A stretch of 64,000 bases of DNA from an uncultured Bacteroidota bacterium (GTDB taxonomy: Bacteria > Bacteroidota > Bacteroidia > Chitinophagales > Chitinophagaceae). Numbering within the stretch: the stretch's first letter is position 1; each line of letters opens with the position of its first letter. Below are positions 8,916-18,018 of this stretch, in pieces. The notes below the pieces were generated by a model, which made no database searches, was not told the origin of the DNA, and saw nothing but the letters and a program-made list of their open reading frames with translations. The DNA is taken from assembly GCA_903853805.1 (NCBI GenBank), contig CAINUN010000067.1, forward strand, positions 1-64,000, written 5' to 3'. The position numbers and the translations under genes are program-made.

Positions 8916-9965
8916 ATGACCCATGCTACATTTTTCACAAAGGCATTGATGCAATGGCACCATCAAGAAAACTTTAGGTCGTTGCCATGGAAGCAAGAAA
9001 AAGACCCTTATAAAATATGGCTTTCTGAAATCATTTTGCAGCAAACAAGGGCAGAACAAGGTCTTCCTTATTACCTAAGATTTATTGAGGCATACCCTAC
9101 AGTTAGGCATCTTGCTCAGGCAACCGATGAAGAAGTTTTTAGACTTTGGCAAGGATTGGGCTATTATAATCGGTGTAAAAATTTGCTATCTACGGCAAGA
9201 GTCATTGCATATGACATGAACGGAGTTTTTCCCAATACCTACGATGAATTACTGAAGTTGAAAGGCATTGGCAGTTATACGGCAGCAGCCGTTGCTAGCT
9301 TTGCATATGGACTACCCTATGCTGTGGTAGATGGAAATGTGAACCGAGTTTTGTCAAGGTTTTTTGGCATAGACCTTCCATTTGATACTACTGAAGGGAA
9401 AAAATATTTTTTTGAACTTGCCCACAAAGTTTTAGACCGAGCAAATAGTGCATCTTACAACCAAGCAATAATGGATTTGGGAGCAACGGTATGTAAGCCT
9501 CAAAACCCTTTGTGTGATGAATGTCTTTTAAAGAAAAACTGTTTTGCTTATGCGCAAGAAATGATTGGACTGCTGCCCGTAAAAAGCAAGAAGATAGTAG
9601 TGAAAGAGCGTTTTTTCAACTACTATATTTTTAAGTGCAAAGACAAAGTTTACATTCAAAAAAGAACAGCAAAAGATATTTGGCAAAACCTTCACGAACC
9701 TTTTCTGTTGGAAGGAGATGACAAACTAAATGAAGATGCCTTTTCAAATTTTCATTTACAATCAAAACCAGTGGAAATTGGTCAATCAAAACAAAGGTTG
9801 ACACACCAAATAATCGTTGCAAGGTTTTATTTAGCAGAAATAAAAACGCAAGAGAAAATAAGTGAAAACGGTTGGTGGGTAGTTGTTTCGGAATTGAAAA
9901 ACTATGCCTTCCCAAAAACAGTTGTTTCTTTTTTCAAAAAAATAAAATTACTTTTAGACGACTAA
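8916..9965 (+). CDS. mutY: A/G-specific adenine glycosylase MutY
   Basis: This base-excision repair enzyme removes adenine mispaired with 8-oxoguanine or guanine. All key residues are present: E38 (SEIILQQTR), the helix-hairpin-helix LKGIGSYTAAA (about 115-125), catalytic D139 (VVDGNVNRVLSR), and the 4Fe-4S cluster cysteines C193-X6-C200-X2-C203-X5-C209. The C-terminal NUDIX-like recognition domain spans about 230-349. The start is taken at ATG 8916; an in-frame TTG lies nine bases upstream. The length (349 residues) is normal. ssb follows 37 bp downstream on the same strand. Confidence 0.95.
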   Translation: MTHATFFTKALMQWHHQENFRSLPWKQEKDPYKIWLSEIILQQTRAEQGLPYYLRFIEAYPTVRHLAQATDEEVFRLWQGLGYYNRCKNLLSTARVIAYDMNGVFPNTYDELLKLKGIGSYTAAAVASFAYGLPYAVVDGNVNRVLSRFFGIDLPFDTTEGKKYFFELAHKVLDRANSASYNQAIMDLGATVCKPQNPLCDECLLKKNCFAYAQEMIGLLPVKSKKIVVKERFFNYYIFKCKDKVYIQKRTAKDIWQNLHEPFLLEGDDKLNEDAFSNFHLQSKPVEIGQSKQRLTHQIIVARFYLAEIKTQEKISENGWWVVVSELKNYAFPKTVVSFFKKIKLLLDD

Positions 9966-10002
9966 GACAAAATTATTCTTGACAAAAAAATAATTGAACA
10001 AA

Positions 10003-10440
10003 ATGAAGGGCATCAATAAAGTAATGCTAATTGGCAATTTAGGAAAAGACCCAGAGTTGCAATATTTAGAAGGAAACATCGCCGTTGTAAAATTTCCTTT
10101 AGCTACAACTGAATCGTATAAAGACAGAACAGGCAATGTGATGTCGCAAACTGAATGGCATTCGCTTGTGGTGTGGCGTGGGCTTGCAGAAATGGCACAT
10201 AAATACCTGCACAAAGGAAGTCTTATATATATTGAAGGTCGTTTAAGAAGTAGAACTTGGGAAGAAAAAGACACAAAAATAAAAAGACACGCCACTGAAA
10301 TAATTGTTGATAATCTATTGATGCTTGACAAGAAAAAAGAAGGGACAGAATATGGTTTACCCACACAAAACACAAGCAATGAAGAGGGCTTTTCTTCGCA
10401 CATAAACACAAACGAAACGAACGATAATCTTCCGTTTTAG
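10003..10440 (+). CDS. ssb: Single-stranded DNA-binding protein SSB
   Basis: This 145-residue SSB has an N-terminal OB fold (about 1-108; MLIGNLGKDPEL, then TEWHSLVVWRGLAE and LIYIEGRLRSRTW). A polar linker leads to the conserved acidic tail ending DNLPF, which binds partner repair and replication proteins. The start is ATG 10003; an in-frame TTG at 9994 would add three residues that are not conserved in the family. It follows mutY closely. From memory, gldE/gldD often follow mutY-ssb in Bacteroidota; they are not here. Confidence 0.95.
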   Translation: MKGINKVMLIGNLGKDPELQYLEGNIAVVKFPLATTESYKDRTGNVMSQTEWHSLVVWRGLAEMAHKYLHKGSLIYIEGRLRSRTWEEKDTKIKRHATEIIVDNLLMLDKKKEGTEYGLPTQNTSNEEGFSSHINTNETNDNLPF

Positions 10441-10466
10441 AATAAACAATTCGAGTAATAAAAACG

Positions 10467-10496
10467 AGGAAAGGCATTTGTCTTTCCTTTTTTTTT
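10467..10496 (+). terminator. Rho-independent terminator of mutY-ssb
   Basis: The stem AGGAAAG (10467-10473) pairs with CTTTCCT (10482-10488) across an 8-base loop and runs into nine consecutive T (10488-10496). It lies 26 bases after the ssb stop. Confidence 0.75.
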
Positions 10497-10598
10497 GTGA
10501 ATTATCTCGCAAAAGCGATTATTCATCTACTGAAATTTTCCAGAAAAAACAGTTTACAATACCTTAACTGAAAAATAATACTGAATTAAGTTTTTAAA

Positions 10599-11591
10599 AT
10601 GAAAAAACTATACACACTCCTTCTGATAATTTGCATTTCTTATGTAGCAGAAGCTAAGAAAGTAAAGTTTGCAGTAGATATGGCAAACGACAGTGTCAAC
10701 ACAACAGGCATCCATGTTATTGGCGATTTTCAAATGGCTGCAGGTTATACGGCAGATTGGGACGCAACCTTAACACCTCTAACACAAGAAATAGGAACCA
10801 ATATTTATAGTATTGTAGTGGACATTCCAGCTTTTCATAAGTATGAATACAAGTTTGCTAATGGCGATCAGTTGTATGAAGTTGAGATAGTTCCTGAAGA
10901 ATCAAGAGTCGGCTACAGTTTTATAGATAATCGTTGGCTTTATGTGGATTCAACTTCAGACGACACGAGCTTTGTGGGTGCAATTCGTTATGCACAAAAT
11001 GCCCCAACCGGAAAGTTTTTATTGCGCAGTAAAGTGAATATGAAAAATAGCTTTCCGCTTAGTAATAATGGGGTTCATTTGTCGGGCACCTTTATGAATT
11101 GGGGATTGGATGATGCAAGATTATACAGCTTCTTAGATAGCGTTTACGAAAACATTGTTTATGTAGATTCAGGAAGCTATGAGTATAAATTTTTCAATGG
11201 CAGTTCTTCTACAGATGCCGAAACAGTTCCTACTACTTGTGCGACTAATGGAAGTAGAGCTATTTTAGTAAACAAAGACACTGTACTTGCAGGAGTTTGT
11301 TTTGCTTCCTGTGCTACTTGTTTCCCAACAGGCATCAACCCAATTAACTCAAATGGAATTTCTGTAGCACCAAATCCAGTAAATAATTTTACAGTTATCA
11401 ATTTTAGCTCGAATTCAGATTTCAATCTGAGTCTAAATGATGTAGTGGGTCGTTCGGTTTTTTCTACCACTATTTATAATGCGTATCAATATCGTCTTGA
11501 AAGAAATTCGATGCCATCAGGACTTTATTTCTTGAAAATTTACAATCAAAAAGAAAAAACAACTTTCGTACAAAAAATCATTTTCCAATAA
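10599..11591 (+). CDS. T9SS-sorted protein with two starch-binding-like (CBM20/48-type) domains
   Basis: This 330-residue secreted protein has a signal peptide (about 1-19, VAEA/KK). Two Ig-like carbohydrate-binding modules of the type seen beside CotH proteins follow: about 22-112 (VKFAVDMANDSV, then HVIGDFQ and YEYKFANG) and about 140-245 (HLSGTFMNWG, YEYKFFNG, then a Cys-rich end CFASCATCFP). A T9SS sorting domain fills about 250-330 (APNPVNNFTVI to QKIIFQ). Glycan binding is inferred from the fold. It is the first of five co-directional genes; the gap to the next is 33 bp. Confidence 0.82.
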   Translation: MKKLYTLLLIICISYVAEAKKVKFAVDMANDSVNTTGIHVIGDFQMAAGYTADWDATLTPLTQEIGTNIYSIVVDIPAFHKYEYKFANGDQLYEVEIVPEESRVGYSFIDNRWLYVDSTSDDTSFVGAIRYAQNAPTGKFLLRSKVNMKNSFPLSNNGVHLSGTFMNWGLDDARLYSFLDSVYENIVYVDSGSYEYKFFNGSSSTDAETVPTTCATNGSRAILVNKDTVLAGVCFASCATCFPTGINPINSNGISVAPNPVNNFTVINFSSNSDFNLSLNDVVGRSVFSTTIYNAYQYRLERNSMPSGLYFLKIYNQKEKTTFVQKIIFQ

Positions 11592-11624
11592 CAACACACA
11601 ATAAAAGTCACAAAATTTTTATCA

Positions 11625-13325
11625 ATGAAAAAACTATTGCTATCTGCACTTTCCATGATATCATTTGCTATAACACAAGCCCAACAATGGGGAGATTATA
11701 CATTGTATTCAGCAAAAGGCGGCACTACAGCCTATCTTATTGACACAATGGACAGCCCTAATACTTTTCATACTTGGAATTTTTCAAGTGCTTATAAGTC
11801 TGGCTATTCTTGCTATTTATTGCCTGGTGGTTTTCTTTTAAGGTCGGTAACCAAAACTGGAAATTATTTTTCAGGAGGACCAATTACTGGCGAAGTTCAA
11901 AAGGTAGATTGGAATGGGAATGTTGTTTGGGATTACATTTATTCTACCAACGACTATTGTACTCACCATGACATCAAACCAATGCCTAATGGCAATGTTT
12001 TGTTGATTGCTTATGAACGAAAGTCAATGACAGAGGTTGCTGATGCAGGAGCCAATAACACTTCAATAGAAATGTGGCCAGATAAAATTGTTGAAGTGCA
12101 ACCTGTTGGTACTAATAGTGGGAATATTGTTTGGGAATGGCATGCTTGGGACCATATGTGTCAAAACGCAAACCCAGCAAAAGCAAATTATGTCACCTCT
12201 ATTTCCGCACATCCTGAATTATTGAACATCAACAATATGCAAGCTAAAGATTGGCTGCATGTGAATGGTGTAGATTATAATGCTCAACTCGACCAAATTG
12301 TTATTAGTAGCCACATGTGGAGTGAGCTATTCGTAATAGACCATAGTACAACAACAGCAGAAGCCGCTTCACATAGCGGTGGAAATTCTGGAAAAGGTGG
12401 AGATATACTTTATCGTTGGGGTAATCCACAGAATTATGGTGCTGGAACTTCAGCTAATAAAATTTTGAACATTGTACATGATGCACATTGGGTGCCACAA
12501 GGATGTCCTAAAGCTGGTTATTTGGTAGGCTTCAATAATCTTGGGCAGACAAGCCCTTCACAAAAGTCTTGTGTTGACCTTGTTAACCCACCTGTGAATG
12601 GATATAATTATACACTTTCTGGAAGCGCTTATTCTCCTGCGACTTACGATTGGAGACTTGTTGGTTTAGGTTATACTAGTAATGAAGGTGGTTGTCAACA
12701 ATTACCTAATGGCAATATGCTTGTAACAATTGCACTCTCAGGTTTGATTTATGAAGTAGATTCGAACAAAACAGTGCTTTGGCAACAAACTATCACGGGT
12801 GGACCAACAGGAGGAGTGGGTGCAAAAGTTTTTCGCTATTCGGCATGTTATATAAGTGGAACTCCTCCTATTGCACCAACAATTTCTAAAACAGCTGACA
12901 CACTTTTCGCCTCAGGAAATGCCACAAAATACATTTGGTACAAGAATGGCGCCGTGATTATGGGAGCTACTAACTCAAAGTATTCGCCAACGCAAAATGG
13001 TGCATATACAGTTAAAGCCGTTGATTCTTTTGGTTGTGCTTCAAGTGAATCCACAGCATTTTCTTTTACAACTGGTATTGGAGATATTATTACTGAAGAA
13101 ATTAATGTAGTTTATCCCAACCCAACAACTGGTATTTTAACTATTGATGCTTCAAAACTTGGCAATAATTACGAGGTGAAAGTGTTTGATAATTTGGGCA
13201 AAGAAATTATTAATCAAAAGAATGTCAATTCGCTAAACCTTTCTAATTTCGAAAATGGAATTTATCACCTTCTTTTTATCACTCCGGAAAAAACAGCTCA
13301 TCAACAAATAACGTTGGTTAAATAA
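11625..13325 (+). CDS. T9SS-sorted arylsulfotransferase-like protein
   Basis: This 566-residue secreted protein has a signal peptide ending near TQAQQ. It resembles the arylsulfotransferase (ASST) propeller family, with repeated blade edges such as DWNGNVVWDY, HHDIKPMPNGNVLLI, IVWEWHAWDH, QIVISSHMWSELFVID and HDAHWVPQG. Conserved His residues at these edges fit the family's histidine-based sulfuryl-transfer chemistry, but which one would act is not clear here. A PKD/Ig-like insert (about 415-480) and a T9SS sorting domain (about 490-566) complete it. It ends 4 bp before the CotH gene, suggesting translational coupling. A structural rather than catalytic role cannot be excluded. Confidence 0.8.
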   Translation: MKKLLLSALSMISFAITQAQQWGDYTLYSAKGGTTAYLIDTMDSPNTFHTWNFSSAYKSGYSCYLLPGGFLLRSVTKTGNYFSGGPITGEVQKVDWNGNVVWDYIYSTNDYCTHHDIKPMPNGNVLLIAYERKSMTEVADAGANNTSIEMWPDKIVEVQPVGTNSGNIVWEWHAWDHMCQNANPAKANYVTSISAHPELLNINNMQAKDWLHVNGVDYNAQLDQIVISSHMWSELFVIDHSTTTAEAASHSGGNSGKGGDILYRWGNPQNYGAGTSANKILNIVHDAHWVPQGCPKAGYLVGFNNLGQTSPSQKSCVDLVNPPVNGYNYTLSGSAYSPATYDWRLVGLGYTSNEGGCQQLPNGNMLVTIALSGLIYEVDSNKTVLWQQTITGGPTGGVGAKVFRYSACYISGTPPIAPTISKTADTLFASGNATKYIWYKNGAVIMGATNSKYSPTQNGAYTVKAVDSFGCASSESTAFSFTTGIGDIITEEINVVYPNPTTGILTIDASKLGNNYEVKVFDNLGKEIINQKNVNSLNLSNFENGIYHLLFITPEKTAHQQITLVK

Positions 13326-13329
13326 TTCT

Positions 13330-15168
13330 ATGAACTTCAGGAAAATTGCCTGTATTGCTTTGACTTTGGTCTTTGCAATGATCACTCACGCGCAAACTAC
13401 TTTTTACAATTTGGATACTATTCAGAAGGTGGAGATTTATTTCTCTATTCCTGATTGGGATTATCAAATGGATACGGCAAAAGCTGGTGCTGAAGGGTAT
13501 GTTATGGCTGATTGGGTGAAAGTTAATGGCGTTCAGTTCGATAGTGTTGGTGTAAAGTATAAAGGAAACAGTTCTTATAATGCTGCAAGCAAAAAGAATC
13601 CGCTGCATATCAACCTGAAGAAATATATTTCTCAGGCTTACCAAAGCGTCACTGACATAAAGTTGGCTAATTGCTACCTCGACCCTTCTATGATTCGGGA
13701 GCCACTTGCTTTTGCAATACTCAAGAATTACATGGATTGTCCGCATTCCAATTTTTCTGAAGTGTATATCAATGGCGCTTATGTGGGGCTTTATAGCAAT
13801 GATGAAAACATTGCAAAACCTTTTTTAAAAGAACACTTCTATGATTACAGTGCTAATCAAAATGCATTTATAAAATGTAGTCATTCCAATCCATCTGCTT
13901 CTACACGCCCTAATTTAAAATTCATCAACAGCGACAGCAGTAGTTATCAAACTCATTATGAATTGCAAAGCAATTATGGGTGGAATGAATTGGTGAAACT
14001 TTGCGATACAGTAACGAATTTCAATAACCAACTCGACAACGCGATCGATATGGACCGAGTAATTTGGATGTTAGCATTTAATAACGTGCTTGTCAATCTT
14101 GATAGTTACACTGGCTATTTTGTTCAAAATTATTACTTGATAAAAGACAAAACCAATCGTTTCAACCCCATCATTTGGGATTTGAACATGTGCTTTGGTG
14201 GTTTCCCTTTTGCAGGAAATCAATCAGGTGGAATGGGGAGTCTTACCGTTACTAACATGCAAAACTTCCCATTGAATATGCACAACAACGATGCTGATTG
14301 GCCGCTTATTAAAGCAGTATTCAACAATGCAATGTATAAGCGAATGTATGTGGCACACGTGCGTACTATTGTCAACGAAATGTTTGTAACTAATTATTAC
14401 AAAACATTAGCGCAACAATTACAAACACTTGTTGATTTGTCTGTAGTTAACGATACAAATAAAACATTTTCACACACTCAATTTGTAAACGCCATTGATT
14501 CCAACACGAATGTTGCTTCTTATGTGGTACCTGGAATTTCAGGGTTAATGAGTGCTCGAGTAAATTATCTTCAAACTAATTCCGATTTTACTGCTACAAC
14601 ACCAACCATTAGCAATATCAACAAATATATTGCTGGAATTTTGGGAACTATTACTGCTTCAATTTCCAATGCAAATACAAATGGAGTTTACCTTGGTTAT
14701 CGTTTCGATACTACCGACCGTTTTCGCCGTTTTCAAATGTTTGATGATGGTAATCATGCCGATGGTGCAAATGGTGATGGTATTTATGGCTTGCAGTTCA
14801 ATATGGATTCTACCACTGCGCAGTTTTACATTTATGCGGAGAATAATTTCGCCGGAATGTTTGCACCCCAAAGAGCCGAGCATGAATTTTATTGGATAGG
14901 CAAACTAAATAGTATTCATGAAACAAACACCCCTATTCAAAGTACATTCTCTTTGTTTCCAAACCCTTGCAATAATTATTTTACGGTGAAAAGAAATGGT
15001 AATCTCCCGAAAACATTGACAATTTCTAACGTTTTAGGTCAAACTATTATTACTGAAAAAATCACTGAAACGGCTACGATAAAAACCGACAATTTACCTT
15101 CTGGAATTTATTATCTAAACATTGAAGGCACTTCTCAAAAAATATCAGTTGACCATTCAAAAGAATAA
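13330..15168 (+). CDS. T9SS-sorted CotH kinase family protein
   Basis: CotH-family proteins are atypical protein kinases; the founding member phosphorylates spore-coat proteins. This 612-residue protein has a signal peptide (about 1-22) and the CotH signature blocks: KYKGNSSYNA near 77, MIREPLAFAIL near 120, VYINGAYVGLYSNDENI near 140, and IIWDLNMCFGG near 280, the equivalent of the family's conserved Asp block. An Ig-like segment (about 430-520) precedes a T9SS sorting domain (about 535-612). It sits 4 bp after the ASST-like gene and 76 bp before the VTC gene. The CotH/VTC/DUF4956 trio recurs in many bacteria. The substrate is unknown. Confidence 0.88.
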   Translation: MNFRKIACIALTLVFAMITHAQTTFYNLDTIQKVEIYFSIPDWDYQMDTAKAGAEGYVMADWVKVNGVQFDSVGVKYKGNSSYNAASKKNPLHINLKKYISQAYQSVTDIKLANCYLDPSMIREPLAFAILKNYMDCPHSNFSEVYINGAYVGLYSNDENIAKPFLKEHFYDYSANQNAFIKCSHSNPSASTRPNLKFINSDSSSYQTHYELQSNYGWNELVKLCDTVTNFNNQLDNAIDMDRVIWMLAFNNVLVNLDSYTGYFVQNYYLIKDKTNRFNPIIWDLNMCFGGFPFAGNQSGGMGSLTVTNMQNFPLNMHNNDADWPLIKAVFNNAMYKRMYVAHVRTIVNEMFVTNYYKTLAQQLQTLVDLSVVNDTNKTFSHTQFVNAIDSNTNVASYVVPGISGLMSARVNYLQTNSDFTATTPTISNINKYIAGILGTITASISNANTNGVYLGYRFDTTDRFRRFQMFDDGNHADGANGDGIYGLQFNMDSTTAQFYIYAENNFAGMFAPQRAEHEFYWIGKLNSIHETNTPIQSTFSLFPNPCNNYFTVKRNGNLPKTLTISNVLGQTIITEKITETATIKTDNLPSGIYYLNIEGTSQKISVDHSKE

Positions 15169-15244
15169 TTCGTAGGTTGCGATTTTGCGAGAAGACAATA
15201 ATTCTATTACTTTAACTTAACCAAAAGGTAATATTGTTTCATTA

Positions 15245-16042
15245 ATGGCGAATGACAAACTACTGATAGAAGGCATATTGAAAGAGGCTACACCTATTTC
15301 CTTAAAAGAGATGGATGCTGTTTCGCTTCAAAATAGGATTGATAGAAAATACATTCTTCATCATTCTCAACTTGCGGGGATACTACTGCAATTGCTATCT
15401 GATTATTATGTACTCGACATTAATGGCAACCGTATCTTTTCTTACAAAACTGTTTATTATGACACACCCGATTTCCAATTTTATAAAGACCATCATAATG
15501 GTTTGACAAACCGCGTAAAAGTTCGCTGCCGTCAATACATCGAAACCAACAACACATTCTTCGAAATAAAAAGAAAATACCAAGGCACACGCACTGATAA
15601 ATTCCGTAGTCCTATTGAAGATTTCCTTCCTGTACTTGGAGAAAAAGAATATGAAGCGATTAAAGTGCGTTATAAACGACAAGATTTACCAAAACTGATT
15701 ATTACACTTACCAACAACTTTTTCCGCCTAACATTGGTAAATAAAAAACAAATTGAACGTGCTACTATTGACTTTGGCATTTCATTTCTTAGCAATGACA
15801 ATCAGGAAGAAGCAAAGCTTTCAGATATAGCAATAATAGAAGTGAAACAAGGCAAAATGAATGATAGAAGCCCTATTGTTCAACTTCTTAAAAAAGAAAA
15901 AATAACTTCTGGAAGCATCAGCAAATACTCCTATGGATTGATGGCGACTCACGACAAAGTAAAATACAATTCATTCAAACCACTACTGCAAAAAGTTTTT
16001 AAAATTCAAAACAATGGAATCATTAGACAATCTCCTCGATAG
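15245..16042 (+). CDS. VTC-domain polyphosphate polymerase-like protein
   Basis: This 265-residue protein matches the VTC domain (triphosphate tunnel fold) that makes polyphosphate from ATP in yeast. Tunnel-lining basic and acidic residues are visible: QNRIDRKYIL (about 29-38), YYDTPDFQFYKDHHNG (about 73-90), NRVKVRCRQY (about 92-101), FFEIKRKYQGTRTDKFR (about 106-122) and IIEVKQGK near 200. It has no signal peptide or SPX domain, so it is probably cytoplasmic, on the membrane with its neighbour. It overlaps the DUF4956 gene by 29 bp, so the two products are probably made together. The function is inferred from the family. Confidence 0.85.
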   Translation: MANDKLLIEGILKEATPISLKEMDAVSLQNRIDRKYILHHSQLAGILLQLLSDYYVLDINGNRIFSYKTVYYDTPDFQFYKDHHNGLTNRVKVRCRQYIETNNTFFEIKRKYQGTRTDKFRSPIEDFLPVLGEKEYEAIKVRYKRQDLPKLIITLTNNFFRLTLVNKKQIERATIDFGISFLSNDNQEEAKLSDIAIIEVKQGKMNDRSPIVQLLKKEKITSGSISKYSYGLMATHDKVKYNSFKPLLQKVFKIQNNGIIRQSPR

Positions 16043-16667
16043 CAATGGGATGGGCTTCAATATTAGCGAATTACTTGTTCGATTAATCATCAACATGCTC
16101 GCCGTTTTCCTATTAGTGAGAGTAATTTATTACCCAAGACATAAAAACAAGGACTTTCTTTTTACCTTTTTCCTATTTAATAGTCTAAACTTCTTAATCT
16201 GTTTTCTGTTAAGTGCTACTAAGATTAAGGTTGGTTTTGCTTTTGGATTGTTCGCCATTTTTTCTATTATGCGTTATCGAACAGTAATGGTGCCTGTAAA
16301 GGAAATGGGCTATTTCTTTGTTTGCGTAGCGATTGGTATTATCAATGCATTAGCTACTGTTGACGACCATTATTTTGTACTAATTGGTTGTAATATTTTC
16401 ATTCTTTCTCTCATCTTAATGCTCGACCGCAATGTAAACCTCACGCACGAAAACGTGAAGGAAATTAAGTATGAACGCATTGACCTTATACACCCCGACA
16501 AACGAGAACTAATGATAGCCGACCTTGTTGAAAGAACAGGGTTGCCTATTCATCGTGTGGATATTGTAACGATAGATTTCTTAAGGGATATTGCCTTTGT
16601 TCACGTTTACTATTTCTCTAAAGAAAACGAGTCCAAAATGGCAGGAATTATAGATGATGACGATTAA
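16014..16667 (+). CDS. DUF4956 membrane protein
   Basis: This 217-residue protein has three to four predicted membrane segments (about 20-40, 50-75, 95-115, 120-140) and a soluble C-terminal domain (about 150-217, KYERIDLIHPDKRELMIADL). This is the layout of DUF4956 proteins, which regularly accompany VTC and CotH genes. The start lies inside the VTC gene, a 29-bp overlap. It could anchor the polymerase or move its product, but no activity is established. A strong bidirectional terminator follows 12 bp after the stop. Confidence 0.85.
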   Translation: MESLDNLLDSNGMGFNISELLVRLIINMLAVFLLVRVIYYPRHKNKDFLFTFFLFNSLNFLICFLLSATKIKVGFAFGLFAIFSIMRYRTVMVPVKEMGYFFVCVAIGIINALATVDDHYFVLIGCNIFILSLILMLDRNVNLTHENVKEIKYERIDLIHPDKRELMIADLVERTGLPIHRVDIVTIDFLRDIAFVHVYYFSKENESKMAGIIDDDD

Positions 16668-16679
16668 TGCACATGAAAT

Positions 16680-16708
16680 AAAAAGCCCTTGAATATCAAG
16701 GGCTTTTT
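16680..16708. terminator. Bidirectional terminator between DUF4956 gene and tRNA-Arg
   Basis: A 13-bp perfect stem (16680-16692 with 16696-16708) has a 3-base loop, A-rich on the left and T-rich on the right. It can therefore end transcription from the plus-strand CotH/VTC cluster and from the minus-strand tRNA. Confidence 0.85.
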
Positions 16709-16718
16709 ATTTACTAAG

Positions 16719-16792
16719 TGACCCCGTCAGGATTCAAACCTGAAACCTTTTGATCCGTAGTCAAATGCTCTATTCAATTGAGCTACGGGGCC
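16719..16792 (-). tRNA. tRNA-Arg (anticodon ACG)
   Basis: The reverse complement folds into a full 74-nt cloverleaf. The acceptor stem is GGCCCCG with CGGGGTC, the D stem is GCTC/GAGC, and the anticodon stem TTTGA/TCAAA encloses loop CTACGGA. The T arm is TCAGG-TTTGAAT-CCTGA and the discriminator is A. Anticodon ACG reads CGN arginine codons after A34 deamination; the tadA needed for this is encoded at 55760-56203. CCA is not encoded. Confidence 0.97.
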
Positions 16793-16810
16793 ATTTCCTT
16801 TTTGGGAGTG

Positions 16811-16841
16811 CAAAGATAATAGGCTCATCCAATTTAGCAAA
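16811..16841 (-). promoter_or_regulatory. Consensus Bacteroidota promoter of tRNA-Arg
   Basis: On the minus strand TTTG (16838-16841) is followed by exactly 19 bases and TATCTTTG (16811-16818), a full match to the TTTG-N19-TAnnTTTG consensus. The tRNA 5' end is 18 bases beyond the -7 box. Confidence 0.8.
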
Positions 16842-16889
16842 TTGTTTTTTACCTATCTGTTTTTAGTCAACTTGCATACTGAAACTATT

Positions 16890-17363
16890 ATGCAAATAGA
16901 AATTTGGTCAGTGGGCAAAGCAAATGATGCCTTTATTGAAGAAGGAATGAACTATTTCTTTCAAAAAATAAAACCTAATTGCGAGGTAACCCTTGTTGTT
17001 TTAACTGCTTCTAAAAAAGATATTTCCTCGGATGTTAATAGAAATAAACAACTCGAAGGTGAGATGGTTCTTAAGAGATTGAAGCCCAACCATTACTTGA
17101 TTTTATTAGACGAGAAAGGAAAAATGTTAACCTCGCCACAGTGGGCTTCACAAATGCAGCAAATGATGAACACAGGCGTGAAGACTCTTGTGATTTTGAT
17201 TGGTGGTGCTTTTGGTGTGAGTGATGATGTGAAACAAAGGGCTCAGCATACTTGGTCTTTATCTGCTCTAGTTTTTCCACACCAACTAGTACGGCTTATT
17301 GTTTCCGAACAAGTTTATCGGGCATTTAGCATTCTTAACAATTCGCCTTATCATCATTCCTAA
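16890..17363 (+). CDS. rlmH: 23S rRNA (pseudouridine1915-N3)-methyltransferase RlmH
   Basis: This SPOUT-class methyltransferase modifies helix 69 of 23S rRNA. Its 157 residues match the family length, with the start placed at ATG 16890 (MQIEIWSVGKAND); a longer frame upstream would add a poorly conserved hydrophobic stretch. The SAM-binding knot is visible as LVILIGGAFGVS, followed by LSLSALVFPHQLVRLIVSEQ-type residues and the invariant tail SPYHHS. The rhomboid gene begins 29 bp downstream. Confidence 0.95.
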   Translation: MQIEIWSVGKANDAFIEEGMNYFFQKIKPNCEVTLVVLTASKKDISSDVNRNKQLEGEMVLKRLKPNHYLILLDEKGKMLTSPQWASQMQQMMNTGVKTLVILIGGAFGVSDDVKQRAQHTWSLSALVFPHQLVRLIVSEQVYRAFSILNNSPYHHS

Positions 17364-17392
17364 ATCTTATTTTCGCGCTCACTACTTTAAGA

Positions 17393-18001
17393 ATGAGCTA
17401 TACTCTAATTATTATTGTGATTACTGCGCTGATTTCATTGGCTGCTTTTAACAACGATAGCCTTACTCAAAAACTAATTCTTTGGCCAAGAATGATGGAC
17501 AAACCGGAGGAGTATTATAGACTGCTTACTTCAGGGTTTATTCATGCCGATATGATGCATCTTATTTTCAACATGATTACGCTCTACTTCTTTGGTGAGT
17601 ATGTTGAGCAATTGTTCATGATGGTGGGCATTCGTCATGAAATGTTTTTGGTGCTGTACCTTACTGCAATTGTTGCTTCCTCATTGCCTTCTTATTTGAA
17701 ACAGAAAGACAATCTTTATTATCGTTCCTTGGGTGCTTCGGGCGGTGTAGCTGCGGTGCTTTTTGCCTTTATATTTTTCGCTCCTTGGCAAACCATCAGT
17801 TTCTGGTTCATTCCTATTCCGGGAATTCTTGCGGGCGTTGGTTATCTTGCTTACTCAGCTTATATGGTAAAAAAAGGTGGGGATTATATTAACCACGATG
17901 CGCATTTTGCTGGCGCTATTTATGGCTTTCTTTTTCTTATTGCGTTTGAGCCCAATCATGGTCTAACATTTTTAAATCAGTTACTTCACCCTCAATTTTA
18001 A
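17393..18001 (+). CDS. Rhomboid-family intramembrane serine protease
   Basis: This 202-residue membrane protein has about six hydrophobic segments. The catalytic pair is visible: S116 in GASGG and H171 in DAHFAGAIYG. The HLIFNMITLYFFG motif (about 57-69) supplies the oxyanion-region His/Asn. Rhomboids cut transmembrane proteins within the bilayer; the substrate here is unknown. Downstream lies a tandem-repeat region separating it from convergent tilS. Confidence 0.93.
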   Translation: MSYTLIIIVITALISLAAFNNDSLTQKLILWPRMMDKPEEYYRLLTSGFIHADMMHLIFNMITLYFFGEYVEQLFMMVGIRHEMFLVLYLTAIVASSLPSYLKQKDNLYYRSLGASGGVAAVLFAFIFFAPWQTISFWFIPIPGILAGVGYLAYSAYMVKKGGDYINHDAHFAGAIYGFLFLIAFEPNHGLTFLNQLLHPQF

Positions 18002-18018
18002 AGTCTTTTCTTAGAGGA

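Noticed and set aside
10599-16667. Defence or toxin-antitoxin system in the CotH region
   Set aside because: None of the genes has a nuclease, toxin or modification domain. CotH/VTC/DUF4956 point to envelope or phosphate chemistry.
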